Assembly: GCF_052857255.1 (NCBI RefSeq)
Contig: NC_135502.1
Location: 154,552,599-154,616,598, forward strand
Direction of reading: 5' to 3'
DNA length: 64,000 nucleotides
Origin: Amblyomma americanum
Lineage: Eukaryota > Arthropoda > Arachnida > Ixodida > Ixodidae
The first letter of the stretch is position 1, and every line of letters starts with the position of its first letter. Shown here piece by piece: positions 10,023-21,869 of this stretch. The position numbers and the translations under genes are program-made. The notes below the pieces were generated by a model that worked only from the letters and a program-made list of their open reading frames with translations, had not been told where the DNA came from and made no database searches.

Positions 10023-11489
10023 ATGGATCCCGCGTTGCTCGGCGTCATCATTGGCGACAGCCAAGTAAAGTTCTTAAATCGGACACAGTTGTATGTGCCC
10101 GCGAGCATGCGTATATGCACATTTAGCTACCGCGGCACCGACGCACGGCGCCTCCTGGACATAATCAGGAGAATGCCCCTGAAGCCATTGCACTTCGTTG
10201 CAGTATACGTTGGCGGCAACGACCTCTGCACTGAACGGTGGCCGGAGGACATTGCCGATGACATAAAGGTACGTGATCATGAGCGGCTGCGACTGTGTTG
10301 AGTGGCGGCATTGCGTGCGAAATGTGGTTTTCGCGGCCGGTAGCACGTGCTTCGCGCAAACTGCGCGACAGATGGCAGGATTATAGCTCGTTTTCCTTGT
10401 TTCTTTCTATGTGTCGGTATTAGAAAAGCCGTTACCACAGAAAGTGTTCGGCAGTGGCGTGTCGAGCGTCATTTGCCTGGAGTAAAAGTGGGCGCAGAAA
10501 AATTGAATTCTCCAGTTTCAAGAGAGAGACGGTTGGGAAGAGAGAGAAGAATCGAGTGGTTGAGAGGGTGTACATTGCACTGTGATTACTTAATGCATAG
10601 CCTGCCGCATGAATGGTGTCTAGCCAATTTTTGTATGCACGTTACATTTCCTCCATGCGCACATGTCTGCATGCTGCTTACAAAGTGTGCCGCAATTTCA
10701 TGTAAGCTAGAAGACTTCTTGTTTCATCGTGCAATGCGGAGAGAGATGTTGGAATGATATATTGTTCTCATGTACGCAACAGTCGCGTGCTTTGCCACTT
10801 TCCCCTCTCACTGCTCTTGTACACCGCAAGAATTAATGTTGCTTGTTTCTTCCATGCAGAAACTAGTGCAGCAGGCAGCCCGTGTGGCCAGAAAAGTTTT
10901 CCTTTTTAAAACACCACCGCGGCTGTCCGAGACAGAGGAACAAAAGGAGAGGAGGAGAAAGCTCGATAAATTTCTCATCAGAAGCCTCGCAGCCTCCGAC
11001 GATGTGGTGCTGGTCGGCGTGCAGGTAAGAATTCCACAAAAAGTGAGTCATACAACTCCTATACCCTGCTGATAAAACTGATTTAAGCTTGAACTACACT
11101 TTGTTACATCACAAGTGACTAATACGAATCCGTGGACTTACTGTTTCGTCAAGACAAATAAAAGCATACAATGTGATGAGAGAGAAGTCGCACAGAACTT
11201 GAAATACCGCCTTGTCGCGGTCACGCAGTGGTAAATATATCAGAAAGGCACTGCATGCATCTCGGTCCTCTAAGCTGCAATAATTTAGTGATAGAAGTTA
11301 AAATATACTTTGAGTTGTGTGCGCATTTCCACTGTTTGTAAAATATGTGAGATGTTGCTTTAGTATCGATTTCATTTGGAGGGCCGGTTTGCTACGGGGG
11401 GACAGGCAAAACGTGCCCTGTACGCAGCAGATGGCTTCCACGTCTCCCGAGGCTGCGGGGTGAAGGCCCTGGTGAAGGCATTTTCATGA
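10023..11489 (+). CDS. SGNH/GDSL-type hydrolase-fold protein, 3 exons
   Basis: Exon 1 is 10023-10268, exon 2 is 10860-11024, exon 3 is 11382-11489 (stop TGA 11487-11489). Junctions are AAG|GTACGTG, TCCATGCAG|AAA, CAG|GTAAGA and TTTGGAG|GGC, all phase 0, giving a 172-residue protein. The SGNH blocks are present in order: IIGDSQ near residue 10 (nucleophile Ser), YVGGNDL near residues 63-69 (block III, Asn), and YAADGFHVS near residues 150-158, encoded in exon 3 (catalytic Asp and His). The helical middle exon has a basic stretch (EEQKERRRKLDKF). There is no signal peptide at the ATG, suggesting an intracellular protein. The length is close to the minimum for the fold. ATG 10023 is chosen because the GDS block follows directly. 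The substrate is unknown; family members are esterases, lipases or acyl-hydrolases, and some copies in animal genomes are carried by transposons. A possible poly(A) signal lies at 12153. Confidence 0.75.
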
Positions 11490-12843
11490 GCAATGAAAAT
11501 GACATTCCATCACGTCTTCAACTTCACGCTGCCATGTGGTCGACACCAGCAGTTGTGGAGGGTATTGCAGTGTGAAGACTGCAGGGCGAAGGGCCATTCC
11601 AATGGCCAGTGTCAACAATTCATTACATGAAGGTATGAGAGAGGCACTGAAGGTGCAGTGTTTCTCTGTCATAAAAGTTTTTGCTTTCTGTTTAGTGGTA
11701 AATTTAATTTCTGTGATAATTTCTGCAGTGGAGGACAAAAAACAAATGATGAAGGGTGGCAATTTGGGCTAGTTTGTTCATCACAGAAAACCAAAGCCGT
11801 GCAAACAGTCAGCGTGTTCTTGGCTTTACTTCTCGGTTGTCATTGTTTTGTCTGCCCTGCTTTGGTTTTCCATAAAATCAAACTTTTATTTTCAACACAT
11901 TTCATACTTACTTTATACGTCAAGCATGCTCATACACACCATTAATACAACACTGCACAACGTATTGCCTCGAATGACATGACATCAGCTGATGAAGCCT
12001 GTTGATGCAACGTGTGTTCAGTGCTGTGGCGATCTTTTACTAGGAAATAGCATTTCACTGAAGCCTGCATTGCACTACTTGCACTAATGTTGTCCTGTAT
12101 CGTTCTACAGGACCAGAACATGCAAGAAAGCCCGGCAAAAGCACCACTGCAGAATAAATTTTCTTCCACCGTCACTTATTTTGTATCGCTATTATTCCTA
12201 GCATTCATGCATTACCCCAGTGTGAGACCTGATATTTTGGCAATATGTTACGTTCAAAAAGAAGCCAAAAGGATCACTAGCATTCGGCTTTATGGAATTA
12301 CCGTACATTAAATGCGCAGCATGGCATTGTACAAAACCAGCTTGACACACAGGGCTAAGATCATTTCGATACTTTTATGTACACCTCGAATGCAACTGTC
12401 AAGCATCACTGAGTAGCTGCTTGAGAAGGTGACCAGTTAGCAGTCAAAATGGCTGAAAGGTTCATGTTCTGCTCAGACCCACACAAACGTGCCCACCTTG
12501 CAACACATGTTAAGTATACACTCTTAGGAGTGTTCTGCATTTATGAGGTTCTTTTGAATTGGTTGTCGCTCTACACACTAATTATTAGGAAACTTCACTA
12601 TGCGAAATGTTCCAAAGCTTACGGGCACATGCGACGCTACAGGGGCTCACTAAAGAAAACCACAGCACGAAGCTTCATTCATCAATGACCACTGGCTTGG
12701 AATTTGCTGTTTTCATCTACTGTGTGTGTTAATCCAGGTAATGCTCCAAATAGTGAGGTCATATGCTAGTCTAGGTAGCTTTGTCATATACATGTTTCGC
12801 TGCAAGCAAACTATTCTAGGTGGTTTTTTCATTTAGGATTATG
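11490..12843. other. probable 3' UTR and spacer, no further gene seen
   Basis: AT-rich with short frames. An AATAAA at 12153-12158 could end the SGNH transcript. Nothing else is recognised. Confidence 0.4.
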
Positions 12844-13059
12844 TACAGGTGCGGACAAAAGTAAATGGAGCATGGTATTGCCTTCTAACATTTTTCACGC
12901 CTTGTCTAATTGAAATTTCTGGCTATAGTATGCGCCTGCTGGTAGTGGATGCTAGTGCGCTTTGTTATCGATTGACAATGTTTCATTATTGCTAATAGGG
13001 AAGGTGCGATTGCACTTCGAACGGAATATTATGCTCTTTTCATTATGTCCGCATCTGTA
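12844..13059. mobile_element. Tc1/mariner-like MITE, copy 1, with TA duplication
   Basis: A 212-bp element at 12846-13057 begins CAGGTGCGGACAAAAGTAAA and ends with the inverted counterpart (TGTCCGCATCTG), flanked by TA at 12844-12845 and 13058-13059. A second copy lies at 21872-22084. Terminal repeats of about 28 bp, TA target sites and no coding capacity fit a non-autonomous Tc1/mariner element. Confidence 0.85.
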
Positions 13060-13177
13060 TGTTAAGGAAGCCAGGAGACATAGCATACAAGGAAGGTGTA
13101 CAGGAATTCTAGTTTTCTTTTTAACTTATGTTTCAAAGAATAGTTTGTATTTTACAGAAAGTAGAAGAAAACTACAT

Positions 13178-13245
13178 GCCAATAGTGGGAATCAAACCTA
13201 TGACCTCCACATGTCATGGTGCTTTGCCAACCGAGCTATGTTGGT
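13178..13245 (-). repeat. tRNA-derived SINE head fragment
   Basis: On the minus strand: box A (TAGCTCGGTTGGCAAAGCAC) then, after a 30-base spacing, box B (GGTTTGATTCC). The layout is tRNA-like but the stems are imperfect and the body is not the Ruka type, so this is a second SINE or tRNA-relic type. Confidence 0.6.
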
Positions 13246-13385
13246 GACTGTGTGACCTTCTACTTCTGGTGTATTTGTGTTGCTTGTAACACAAACACAT
13301 ATTAACCCATAACATAAACATACCTTGAGCCTTTTCACCAGTGTCACCTTGAATAGCAGCAGTATATGTGGAACATAGTGTAATA

Positions 13386-13430
13386 CTGCAAGCAGGTCGT
13401 GGGTTGGATTCCCATTGGTGGCATGTGGCT
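13386..13430 (+). repeat. box B-bearing SINE fragment
   Basis: GTGGGTTGGATTCCCA at about 13398-13413 matches the T-arm of a tRNA-like head. The upstream box A part is degraded. Possibly the facing partner of the fragment at 13178-13245. Confidence 0.35.
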
Positions 13431-13511
13431 GTTTCTCCTGTTTTCTGTAAATAGAAGCTGCATAGAGTTCAAAGGGTTATTTCTGGAGACTGGTAGCCGA
13501 CATCATAAGTT

Positions 13512-13612
13512 CAAAACTGTGATGGCTTGTCCTGCTTCTCGGGCCTGGTTAATCAGCTTGCGCTGGTCTTCGAGGTCCAAGCTGGACAGGGCCGCCTCTC
13601 GCTGCTCTCTTC
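13512..13612 (-). pseudogene. conserved peptide fragment, probable LINE ORF tail
   Basis: On the minus strand a 34-codon stretch reads REAALSSLDLEDQRKLINQA then REAGQAITVLN without a break, while its surroundings are AT-rich and non-coding. This Ala/Ser/Leu-Asp pattern followed by a charged helix resembles the C-terminal tail of tick LINE ORFs. That match is from memory of the style, not from a search. Confidence 0.35.
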
Positions 13613-13619
13613 TGCACTC

Positions 13620-16600
13620 AAGTTATGTCTATTTATCACTTTGTTTCAACACCATCAATAAAAACCAACTCTCATTTGCCTGTTCCTTGTCGGCTGGCTT
13701 CTTTGATATGCATATTGTAATAAGCACCTCATTTTCCTAGCCCTGTCTTTGTTGAGAGTAGTTTATTCCTCGAGGGATGACTTCATTGAGAGTGAGCAAC
13801 AGCAGCCTCGTTTTGTTTGTGCCACCCAATAAATTTTGCAAGCCAGTCTTGGTATTCATTCTAAGCAGCCCTTTGTTACCGCATGTGAATGTTAGTTCTT
13901 ATTATTACATTTTAATTTGCTCTTGCCTACCTGTATGCTTGATACTCTAGTTGTATATATATTTCCCCCATGGCTGTACATTATGTTGTGCAGTATTATT
14001 TTATTTTGTGTGCTGTGTGTGTCTTTTAACTACTTGTACAACTCTGTTCACGAAATGTCAAGTGCATTCTCCTTTCAGCTTGGTATAGACTAGTCTTTGC
14101 ACCTGCTCTGCTTTGATGTGTCACTAGAGGCATCATATTGGATTTTGTGCTTTCTAAATGGCTCTTTAAATCAGTAAAAACTTCAGTATTCGTGTTAAAT
14201 GCTTGTGCAAATTCTCATTTTCCTAGCATTTTTGGCTCATATTGAATAAACTGCCATAGTGGTATAGCGAGGTTTACGGCATATTGATGCAAGCGCCCAT
14301 ACAAGAATTTCATATGACTAAAAAATTCCTCTTAAGATATCACACATAATATTGTTATGGACATTGAACACTATATGTAACTGTAACTTTGCACATCTGG
14401 AATGTAACCATAGTGCAGGTACACGGGGTTCCCAAAAAACAAGGGTGAAAGCCCTTAAAGTTTGTGTGTACATGTAGAGAAGTTTCATTGTAGACTATAC
14501 TTTGCAGACAGGTCAGTCAAATAACACATTTATAGGCTCGACATATAGATTAACCGTAGCATTATTTTCTGTGAACAGTTCAATTGCATGGAATTTAATA
14601 GTCCCAATGGTCAAACGCTTTTCAACCACCCAGGACTTGATAGAATCTGCGTGTTCACCATACGCCACGAGATAGCTTTTTGTGCTAGTATACATAGCTT
14701 CATGATTTATGGTAGCTATTAATTGTTGTGGACACGATTTATGTCTCAAAGTGGCACGAAACAAACAAAGCATGCAGTAAAAGGCAGTGGTGGAGGTGCT
14801 GCGTTAAATTATGCATTGTGTTTATGCTGAAGCCAAGTAGAGTTTTTGCTCACTTTTGAATTAGAAGGTAATTAGAAATCTTTCACAAGAACTAGACCGA
14901 AACTGAAGCCGGCGCTTTGAAATGTTGGCTTCGCGGTCCTTGCATGACATTGTCACGTGTGCAGAGGGGCAGGAACAGGGGTTGGAAGGGGAGCGACGGC
15001 TCCCCCCATTTACAGATCAGGTAGCACAGCTCCCCCAATCAAGGGGCACTTGCTGCACCCCAGATCGCAGGAAAGTCTGGTGTACTCGCAACAGGCTTGA
15101 TGATCACACGATATTCGCTTCCAGTCCTGACATTCGCCGCCTTTTTGGATACGCGTGACCCTGCAAAGATAGCGATTTTTCTGTAACACCATTCTAATCA
15201 CTGCAACTCTAGCGCCTCCATCAGCCCTCAAGAAAAATAATGGGGGTGATGATGATTTTTATGAAAGTATCTTTTTCACTCCCCCAGTAGAAACGTATGC
15301 ACATGTGACAATATCCAAAAGTTTGAATACTTTGTGAGTAGAGTCTGCTATTCGATTTCAGTGGCACGTGCATTTTCTGTTGGAAATATCTATAGAGTAA
15401 CCGTGAATTGTGCATTTTCCTGGTCCTATGTACTTGCAGTCAAAAACAGGCGTTTCTAAACAGCGCTCAATATCTTGAGATAAGCACGATCGCGCCCTTG
15501 TCACATTGATGAACGTATGCTTTTGTCGTGTGGCCAATCGGCAGCAAGCGCGGTAGTACTGGCCGTTACACGAAACACGTTGAAGGCCATCGAAAGCGGC
15601 TGCCCTTCGCGATCGTGGATCAGAGTGAGTGCTGCAGCACGCGGCGCGTCACTACGTCGTGCCTCCACACAGCCGACAGTGGCTGTGAACGCGCTAGTGC
15701 AGTATGTGTACAGGCGCCAGTGCTCCTACCATTTTAGATATCCACGATGCGCGGCGCGCACAAAAGCAGGGCTTGCAACTGAGATAACTGGGTTCTCCGG
15801 TCGTTGCGGGAGAACGAACGTATGGGGCCACTCGCATTATAGCCCGAACTTCCGCCTATATAGTTCGCGTTGCGAGCCGTCCCTCTGCTTTTCGCCAGCA
15901 GTGCATCACTTCGTGCCCTTCAATGCCGATATCTGATGTCAATCGATTGGCCGGTGGCATTAATGTTGAGGTGGAATAATTTAAAGAAGACGATAAATAG
16001 TACGTGGACGGTGGAGGCTTCAGTTTCAAGGACTTAATTCTTGCATTTCGTGCATATGTTTTTTCTGAATTTAATATGTTTTCCCTGAGCAACAACTGCT
16101 GTTCTATCCACACTTTCAGTGTTGTCATTATATGTTTTCTTTTTGAAGAGCACTATAGTGACGGGATATCTGGGTTTAGGATATTTTATTTTTTGGTGTT
16201 TTGTTCTGTTATAGTGTCCAGGTGAACTTGCCGGCTTCCGATTAAAGCCGAAATTTTGTAACTTCCTTTTCTTTACATGATGCAAGAACTGAAATTTTGC
16301 TCCGAACTGCAATTTTTTTCTGCTACAAAAGCTGGAATGCCTGCATGCTACATAATACCATTTTCCGCGCTACAAAACCTGATAATGTTGCTACTCAATG
16401 CAATTTCTTCTGCTAGAAAACCTGCCTCAAAAAACGAGCTGTAGGTTCCACCACTGAAGGACAGCAAGATCGAACCCAAGGCTTAAAAGCATGACTTTTT
16501 TCTTGTGCACCCTTTGTGTTCAAGTCAGAAAAAGAATTGAAGTTTCATATGCGTATAGATTTTCAGCCATAGAGTCGCAAGTCCTTGTGACCACACAGTC

Positions 16601-16765
16601 ATCGAGAGCATTTCTTTTTTAAAACTGGGGGACTCTAGCTTGCATCTTTGTTGGCATACAACTGAATATAACCCACTAAAGATTGGATGGTTCTGGATGT
16701 CATCTCTTTTTATGCCTGTAATCCTGAATGATTACAAAATTATATTTTAATGACTTGGACTTTTC
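13620..16765. other. mostly non-coding; weak frames only
   Basis: A GC-richer patch at 15500-15940 contains overlapping open frames (139 codons from 15517; a shorter one reading GRYTKHVEGHRKRLPFAIVD followed by a GTGAGT donor-like site near 15626) that could be a first exon. No family is recognised. The remainder is AT-rich. At 14293 there is a CCCATACAA motif mirrored near 17941 (see findings). Confidence 0.3.
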
Positions 16766-17860
16766 TATAGGCTGTTAAAGAAGGTTGGATAGCTCAAGGT
16801 TTTTATGCTTAGGAGCATACATCTTTCTCAGCCAGCTAGAGAAAGTTTGGATAGCTGCCACTCTATAGATGAAGAGACAAACAATTTTAAAGTTTTAAAC
16901 AGCTGGCTAAAGGGGATTTGATGGCTACTAGTGTGCAGACGCAGCTACATACACTTAACTATAGCCAGCTGAAAGAATATTTGATGACTGCGAATATTTA
17001 GCCTCATGTAAACACATTAGTCTACAGCTAGCTAAGGAGGATTTGACGGCAGCTTGTCTATAGCTTTAAATGGATGTACTAGTCTAGCGATCTAAACAAA
17101 ACAGGTGGCTACAAGTCTTTAGCCTCATAGACATACATTAATCTACAGCTAGCTGAAGAGGATTGGATGGCAGCTTGTATATAGTTTTAATTGATATACT
17201 AGTCTTTAGCTATCTAAACAGAGTCAGATGGCTACCAGTCATTATCCTCATATAAGTAAATTAGTCTACAGCTAGCTAAAGAGTATTTGATGACAGCTTG
17301 TCTATAGCTTTAAATGGATATAGTAGTCTATAGCCATCTAAACAGAATTAGATGGCTACCAGCCCTTAGCCTCATAAACATACATTAGTCTACAGCTTGC
17401 TGAAGAGGATTTGATGGCAGCTTGTCTATAGCTTTAAATGGATATACAACTCTATAGCCATCTAAACAGAATTAGATGGCTACCAGTCTTTAGCCTCATA
17501 GACGTACATTAGTCTACAGCTAGCTAAAGAGGATTTGATGGCAGCTTGTCTATAGCTTTAAATGGATATACTAGTCTATAGCCATCTAAACAGAATCAGA
17601 TGGCTACCAGTCTTTAGCCTCATAGACGTACATTAGTCTACAGCTAGCCAAAGAGGATTTGATGGCAGCTTGTCTATAGCTTTAAATGGATATACTAGTC
17701 TATAGCCATCTAAAGAGAATAGGACGGTTCCCAATCTGTAGGCTTGTGCACATACGTTTTTCTGTAGCCGGCTGTAGGGAGTTCATTGGTATCATGTCTT
17801 TAGCTGCGCTGGCATTAGAATCGTCAATAGCCGGCTACAGGTACTCCTGTCGTCCTTTAT
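16766..17860. repeat. satellite-like array: 62-bp monomers in 124-bp dimers
   Basis: Two related 62-bp monomers alternate: type A begins TACAGCTAGCTAAAGAGGAT and type B begins TATAGCCATCTAAACAGAAT; both end ATTAGTC or ACTAGTC. Dimer starts are at 17023, 17144, 17267, 17391, 17515 and 17639, so the period settles at exactly 124 bp after 121 and 123. More diverged single monomers extend the array at both ends (from about 16766 and to about 17860), with the central dimers the most alike. This is higher-order repeat organisation. Each monomer contains an AGCTAGCT-like palindrome core. Confidence 0.9.
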
Positions 17861-18488
17861 AGACGATCATAAACGGCCATAAAGGGTGATATCTCACCAT
17901 AGGCTTTTCTATAGACGGCCATAAGCTATTTTTGTATGGGTTCTGTGACTCAAAACGCATGCGTGATTGCGTACAATATTTTATTCTTAAGTACACCTCC
18001 GGCCTTTATGGTGTTGAAGAGTTCCCGAACTATATTGTTTGTAATCGCTGAAGTAAATTGTGTAAACTAAGCAGCTTTGATATGACACCTTTACAGTGTA
18101 ACCCAATGCACAACCAAGCTTGTGGCAGGGTGCTCCTTCTCTCGCATTGGTCGCGTTCTATTTCTCGGCAAAGAGCAAAAGCTCCGCTGGACGTTTCGCT
18201 ACGGCAACCGGAACGCAGTCACATCCTGCCGCCGCTCAGAGGCGCAACCGAACCGACATATGTTTCCGGCGTTTCGACCAATCTGGTGTGCCCGTTGCGG
18301 CAGATTATGACGCTCTCTATTATAACACAAACTCGGAATACGGCCCCAGTTCTTCCAACTACACGGACAGTTTTCAAAAATACAAAATGATAGCAGAAAA
18401 ATAAAAACTTCCAATAGGAGCAGGTATGAATGACGACTAAAACATGAAAATTGCAATACAATAAATAAATGGAGTTTTATCTGCAGAG
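17860..18488. other. array edge and spacer
   Basis: 17850-17945 contains three copies of a TATAGACG(G/A)(C/T)CATAA motif, two direct and closely spaced, resembling subterminal repeats of a DNA transposon. A GC-richer patch at 18120-18400 is open for 94 codons on plus and 112 on minus with no recognised domain. Confidence 0.4.
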
Positions 18489-20540
18489 AAACACAGCAGC
18501 AGGCCCAGATAATATACACTACAGCATGCTTTCGCAACTCTCAGAGGCAGCCGTTGCTGCACCATAGATCAACTTCTCCTTCTTGAAAACACTGTACGGG
18601 AAACGTACAGACACGAGTAGGCTTGTCTTGCGGTCTTATTTGATATGGGGAAAGAGTGCGCCACCGCTTGGAGGTTCGGTGTACTCCGCGACCTATCAGA
18701 CCTAGACATTCTGGGATGGTTGCTGAACTGCCTGACCGGCCTTCTAGCAAATCTTTATTTTCAAGAACGTCTAGGCGCTACCTTATCATTGAGTTACATC
18801 CAGGCGAATGGCATACCTGAGGGGTTTGTTCTGAGTAATAAAGTTTTCATAGTAAAAATAAACTCCATAACAAAAATAATCCCCAATTCGATTATGTATT
18901 CAGTGCGTGTAGATGACCGGCAAATTGCTTGTATATCCTCCATCGTATCAACTTGCGAGAGACAGATACAGGTGACTTTAAATAAGATGGCTAATTGGGC
19001 AGATCAAAATTGATTCAAGTTTTCCCCACAAAAATCAGTGACTGTGGTGTTTTCGCTCAAAAGTGGCTCACAGAGTGGCCCCGCCCTATATCTGAATGAA
19101 TTTGTGCTACCAGTAAAACAGCAAAACAAGTTCTTGGGCATAACATGTGATAAAAAGCTGAAATTCATACCTCGCGCAAAAACTTAAAATTAAAGCATCT
19201 AGAACCCTCAACATGATCAAGGAAATTTAAAAAAAACGCTAGGGTTCCGATATGACTTGCTTTTGGCATATTTGCCGTTCACTAGTGCGCTGCTCTTCAG
19301 ATTAAGGATGGATAGCCTATGGCTCTGCCAGGCTGATATATTTAAAACGCCTATACCCAGTTAACAGCCCAGGTTTCCGTCTTTCATGCACTGCGTACAG
19401 AACATCTACCAAAAATAGTCTTTATTTAGAAACTAATGAAGCACCTCTAGCACACAGAAGTACAACGCTGACAAGCGTTTACGTACTAAAAGTAAGGTCT
19501 CTACCGAAACATATCTCTTACCCAATGGTTGCAAAGTGGACCTCCAGAACACTGTTCAACAGCAAACAATAGTCAATCACACATTTGCTTCTCCGCTTCG
19601 TGGATAGTTACCACACTTTAGGAATATTAGTTACCATCCCTCATGTCGCCCCAAGGCACAGCCTACTGCCCCCCTGGCACAGCCTTCCCAGTCTGTGCGA
19701 CCTCACGTTAAGACACGACCACACGATCACATATTACAAGAATACCTGGAACTACACGAAAAATCTAAAAACTACACAGTTTTATACTAATGGCTCAAAA
19801 AAGCGGAATATATCGGAACAAGTACTTTTGTTTGGGCTAGTTGGTTCATAGCTGTAGATGATGCCAGTACGAAGCAAAATGGACAAGCACAAAAGAGAGG
19901 CAAAAGAACACAACATGCCAGACGCCGGCAACATATGTGGGCGACGAATGCTGGCGCCTGTCCTGTGGTGTTCTTGTGCCTCTCTTGTCCTTCGTTTCTC
20001 CGCCATCCAGATATCAACAACAGATATGTCGGACACGCGGTTGTAAAAGAAAACTGGCAAAAAATCGTAGGGCTTCCTAACTGCGCCTCCGTTTTACTGC
20101 CGAATGTTATTCCGTCTGTATAGCTGTAGAGAAAATAATAAATAACAGCATTAAAAACGGATTAATCTACAGAGATTTACTTAGAGTAATCACGGCAATA
20201 CACTGCAGAAATGCAGTCGAAACCTTCGTAGCAGACATATTACACAACATGAAAAATGTCAGAACAAAAGGACACATAATAATAATCTGCTGGGTGCCGA
20301 ACCATGTTGGAATAAATGGTAATGACACAGCCGACAAATGCTCTGCACAGGCTCGCAGTGGTGCAGTCGAAAAAGTTGGCATGCCCGATAGAGACTGCAT
20401 GAAATTAATACACAGTAGCCTCAAGGCCAAATGTCAAGAACCCTGGTACAGTGAAGTAACTACAAAACTGCATTTGGTCAAGTGCATACCGGGTGAATGG
20501 AAAACCTGTAGTCACCAGGAACGTTTCACGACCAAGTAAT
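18489..20540 (+). pseudogene. I-like LINE relic with RT and RNase H domains
   Basis: Plus-strand frames give LINE RT and RNase H motifs in order: NTAAGPDNIHYSML (18489), LRDLSDLDILGWLLNCL (near 18675), YIQANGIPEGFVLS (near 18795), RVDDRQIACISS (18905-18940, a degraded YxDD with DD kept), then NKFLGITCDKKL (near 19125). RNase H motifs follow: FYTNGSKK (19780; the first catalytic Asp appears as Asn) and CWVPNHVGINGNDTADK (about 20288-20340). A C-terminal segment ends near 20540. RT followed by RNase H without an LTR fits the I superclade. There are many stops and frame changes, and a hairpin element sits inside the RNase H part (19835-20030). Confidence 0.75.
19835..20030. mobile_element. foldback hairpin element inside the LINE RNase H region
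   Basis: The left arm (about 19869-19926, ACGAAG...AGAGAGGCA...CAGACGCC) is the imperfect reverse complement of about 19952-19998 (GGCGCC...TTGTGCCTCTCTTGTCC...TTCGT), with a 25-base loop. The 5' flank TTGGGCTAGTTGG also precedes the 62.1-kb hairpin, so these are probably members of one family. RNase H motifs lie on either side, so it inserted into the LINE. Confidence 0.7.
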
Positions 20541-20544
20541 TTTA

Positions 20545-21869
20545 TGCCCTCTATTCTTTGGACATACGCAAGAAAAGGTGCTATCAAAGTAAATGGATGG
20601 CAATATTAGTGAAATCCTTTGATTCAATACTCCTCGTTTCATGCATATCTGAATAGATACGTGAGATTGCGCGTATAATGTAGTGCACCAATAAATCTCG
20701 CCCATTACAATTAGGAGTAACAGATAACAAATTTTTTGCTACAGTCACCTTTCACTTACATTTGAAGGTGGGTGTAAATTTCAAGGCTGGTCTTTGTATC
20801 AATACCCAATAATAAGGAAGTCGAATTTCCATTCCGAGTTGCCTCATGCCCACGTCTTGTGGGCCATTCTAACATCTCCATCTGGACTACAGTGCTTTCC
20901 ACGTTTTCCCGTGCTGCCTCGATTTTCCAGAACCATGGCAAGCTGATGCAAGGAACTGCCAAGATCCCGGCCGCACAGATAAAAACACCATCATGCATAA
21001 CGCAAGCATCACCCTTCCTACACAATTACAATGAGCATGCATACAATGACAAGCGTTCCTTGCACACAGGAAGAGGCCGTCTTTCGTGTCTTTTGTTTCT
21101 AGGCTGTTTATGCTTTCTTTTTCAATCGAAGCAAATGATATGTTTGTGTCCCTGGCAGTAAACTCAGCTGTGAGTCAGTGCTAATGGTGCATACTTCGTT
21201 AATGCGGCGAGTTGGGCTAGTTATAAGCTGTACACTTCATTTGCCCCTCATCAATGAATGCTATTCCTTCTTGATAGTCTTCCTGGACTCAACTCTCAGA
21301 GGGTACTTGCCTGCCATTTTATTGCCACCTTATGATTGCCTGTTGACGTACACGAGAGATGGCAATTGTGAAAGCAGTGTATTATTGGCTCTGACTGAGA
21401 AACATGCGCTCTACAGGGCCGCAACCCGCAGATGTGCCTTATCTCTTATCATAGCCAGCGTTGTGCGGTAGTTAGGCTATCTAGTTTCCTCTCTTAGAAT
21501 GGCAATTGTCTGGGTTCTAGCAGGCCAGACACATGCAACTCTGATGCATGGAGTGCTGCTTACAGTCGTTAGATGCATTTAAATGTGTATTTAAAGATAA
21601 AAGTCAAGGCGCGAGATTGACTTCCGAGATTCGTGATCGAACTCGGGGGTTATGCAGTTGCTACACGGAATAATCGATCGCCATAGATCATCTCGCACCA
21701 AGCTGTTGTGGCGCCACTGTCACAGCCAAAAAATTTGCTGGGAAACTGTTGTAGCATTCGCACAGTTTTCAAAAGGTTGTATTGGTTGTTTTTGTGCAAC
21801 CGCTAACAATGATAATATGCTTTCCGCAGTGTTTTGTGGCCAGCCTGTCTTTCTTTTCGTTGAAATATG
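20545..21869. other. no supported gene
   Basis: Short frames only. A GGGCTAGTTATAAGCTG motif near 21213 resembles the foldback 5' flank, but no hairpin follows. Confidence 0.4.

Noticed and set aside
15517..15936. 139-codon plus frame in a GC-rich patch
   Set aside because: Arg/Ser/Ala-rich composition reflects base composition. A donor-like GTGAGT lies nearby, but no partner exon was found.
16766..17860. Considered as a CRISPR-like array because of regular spacing
   Set aside because: No unique spacers; both halves of each unit are related monomers, and the host is a eukaryote.
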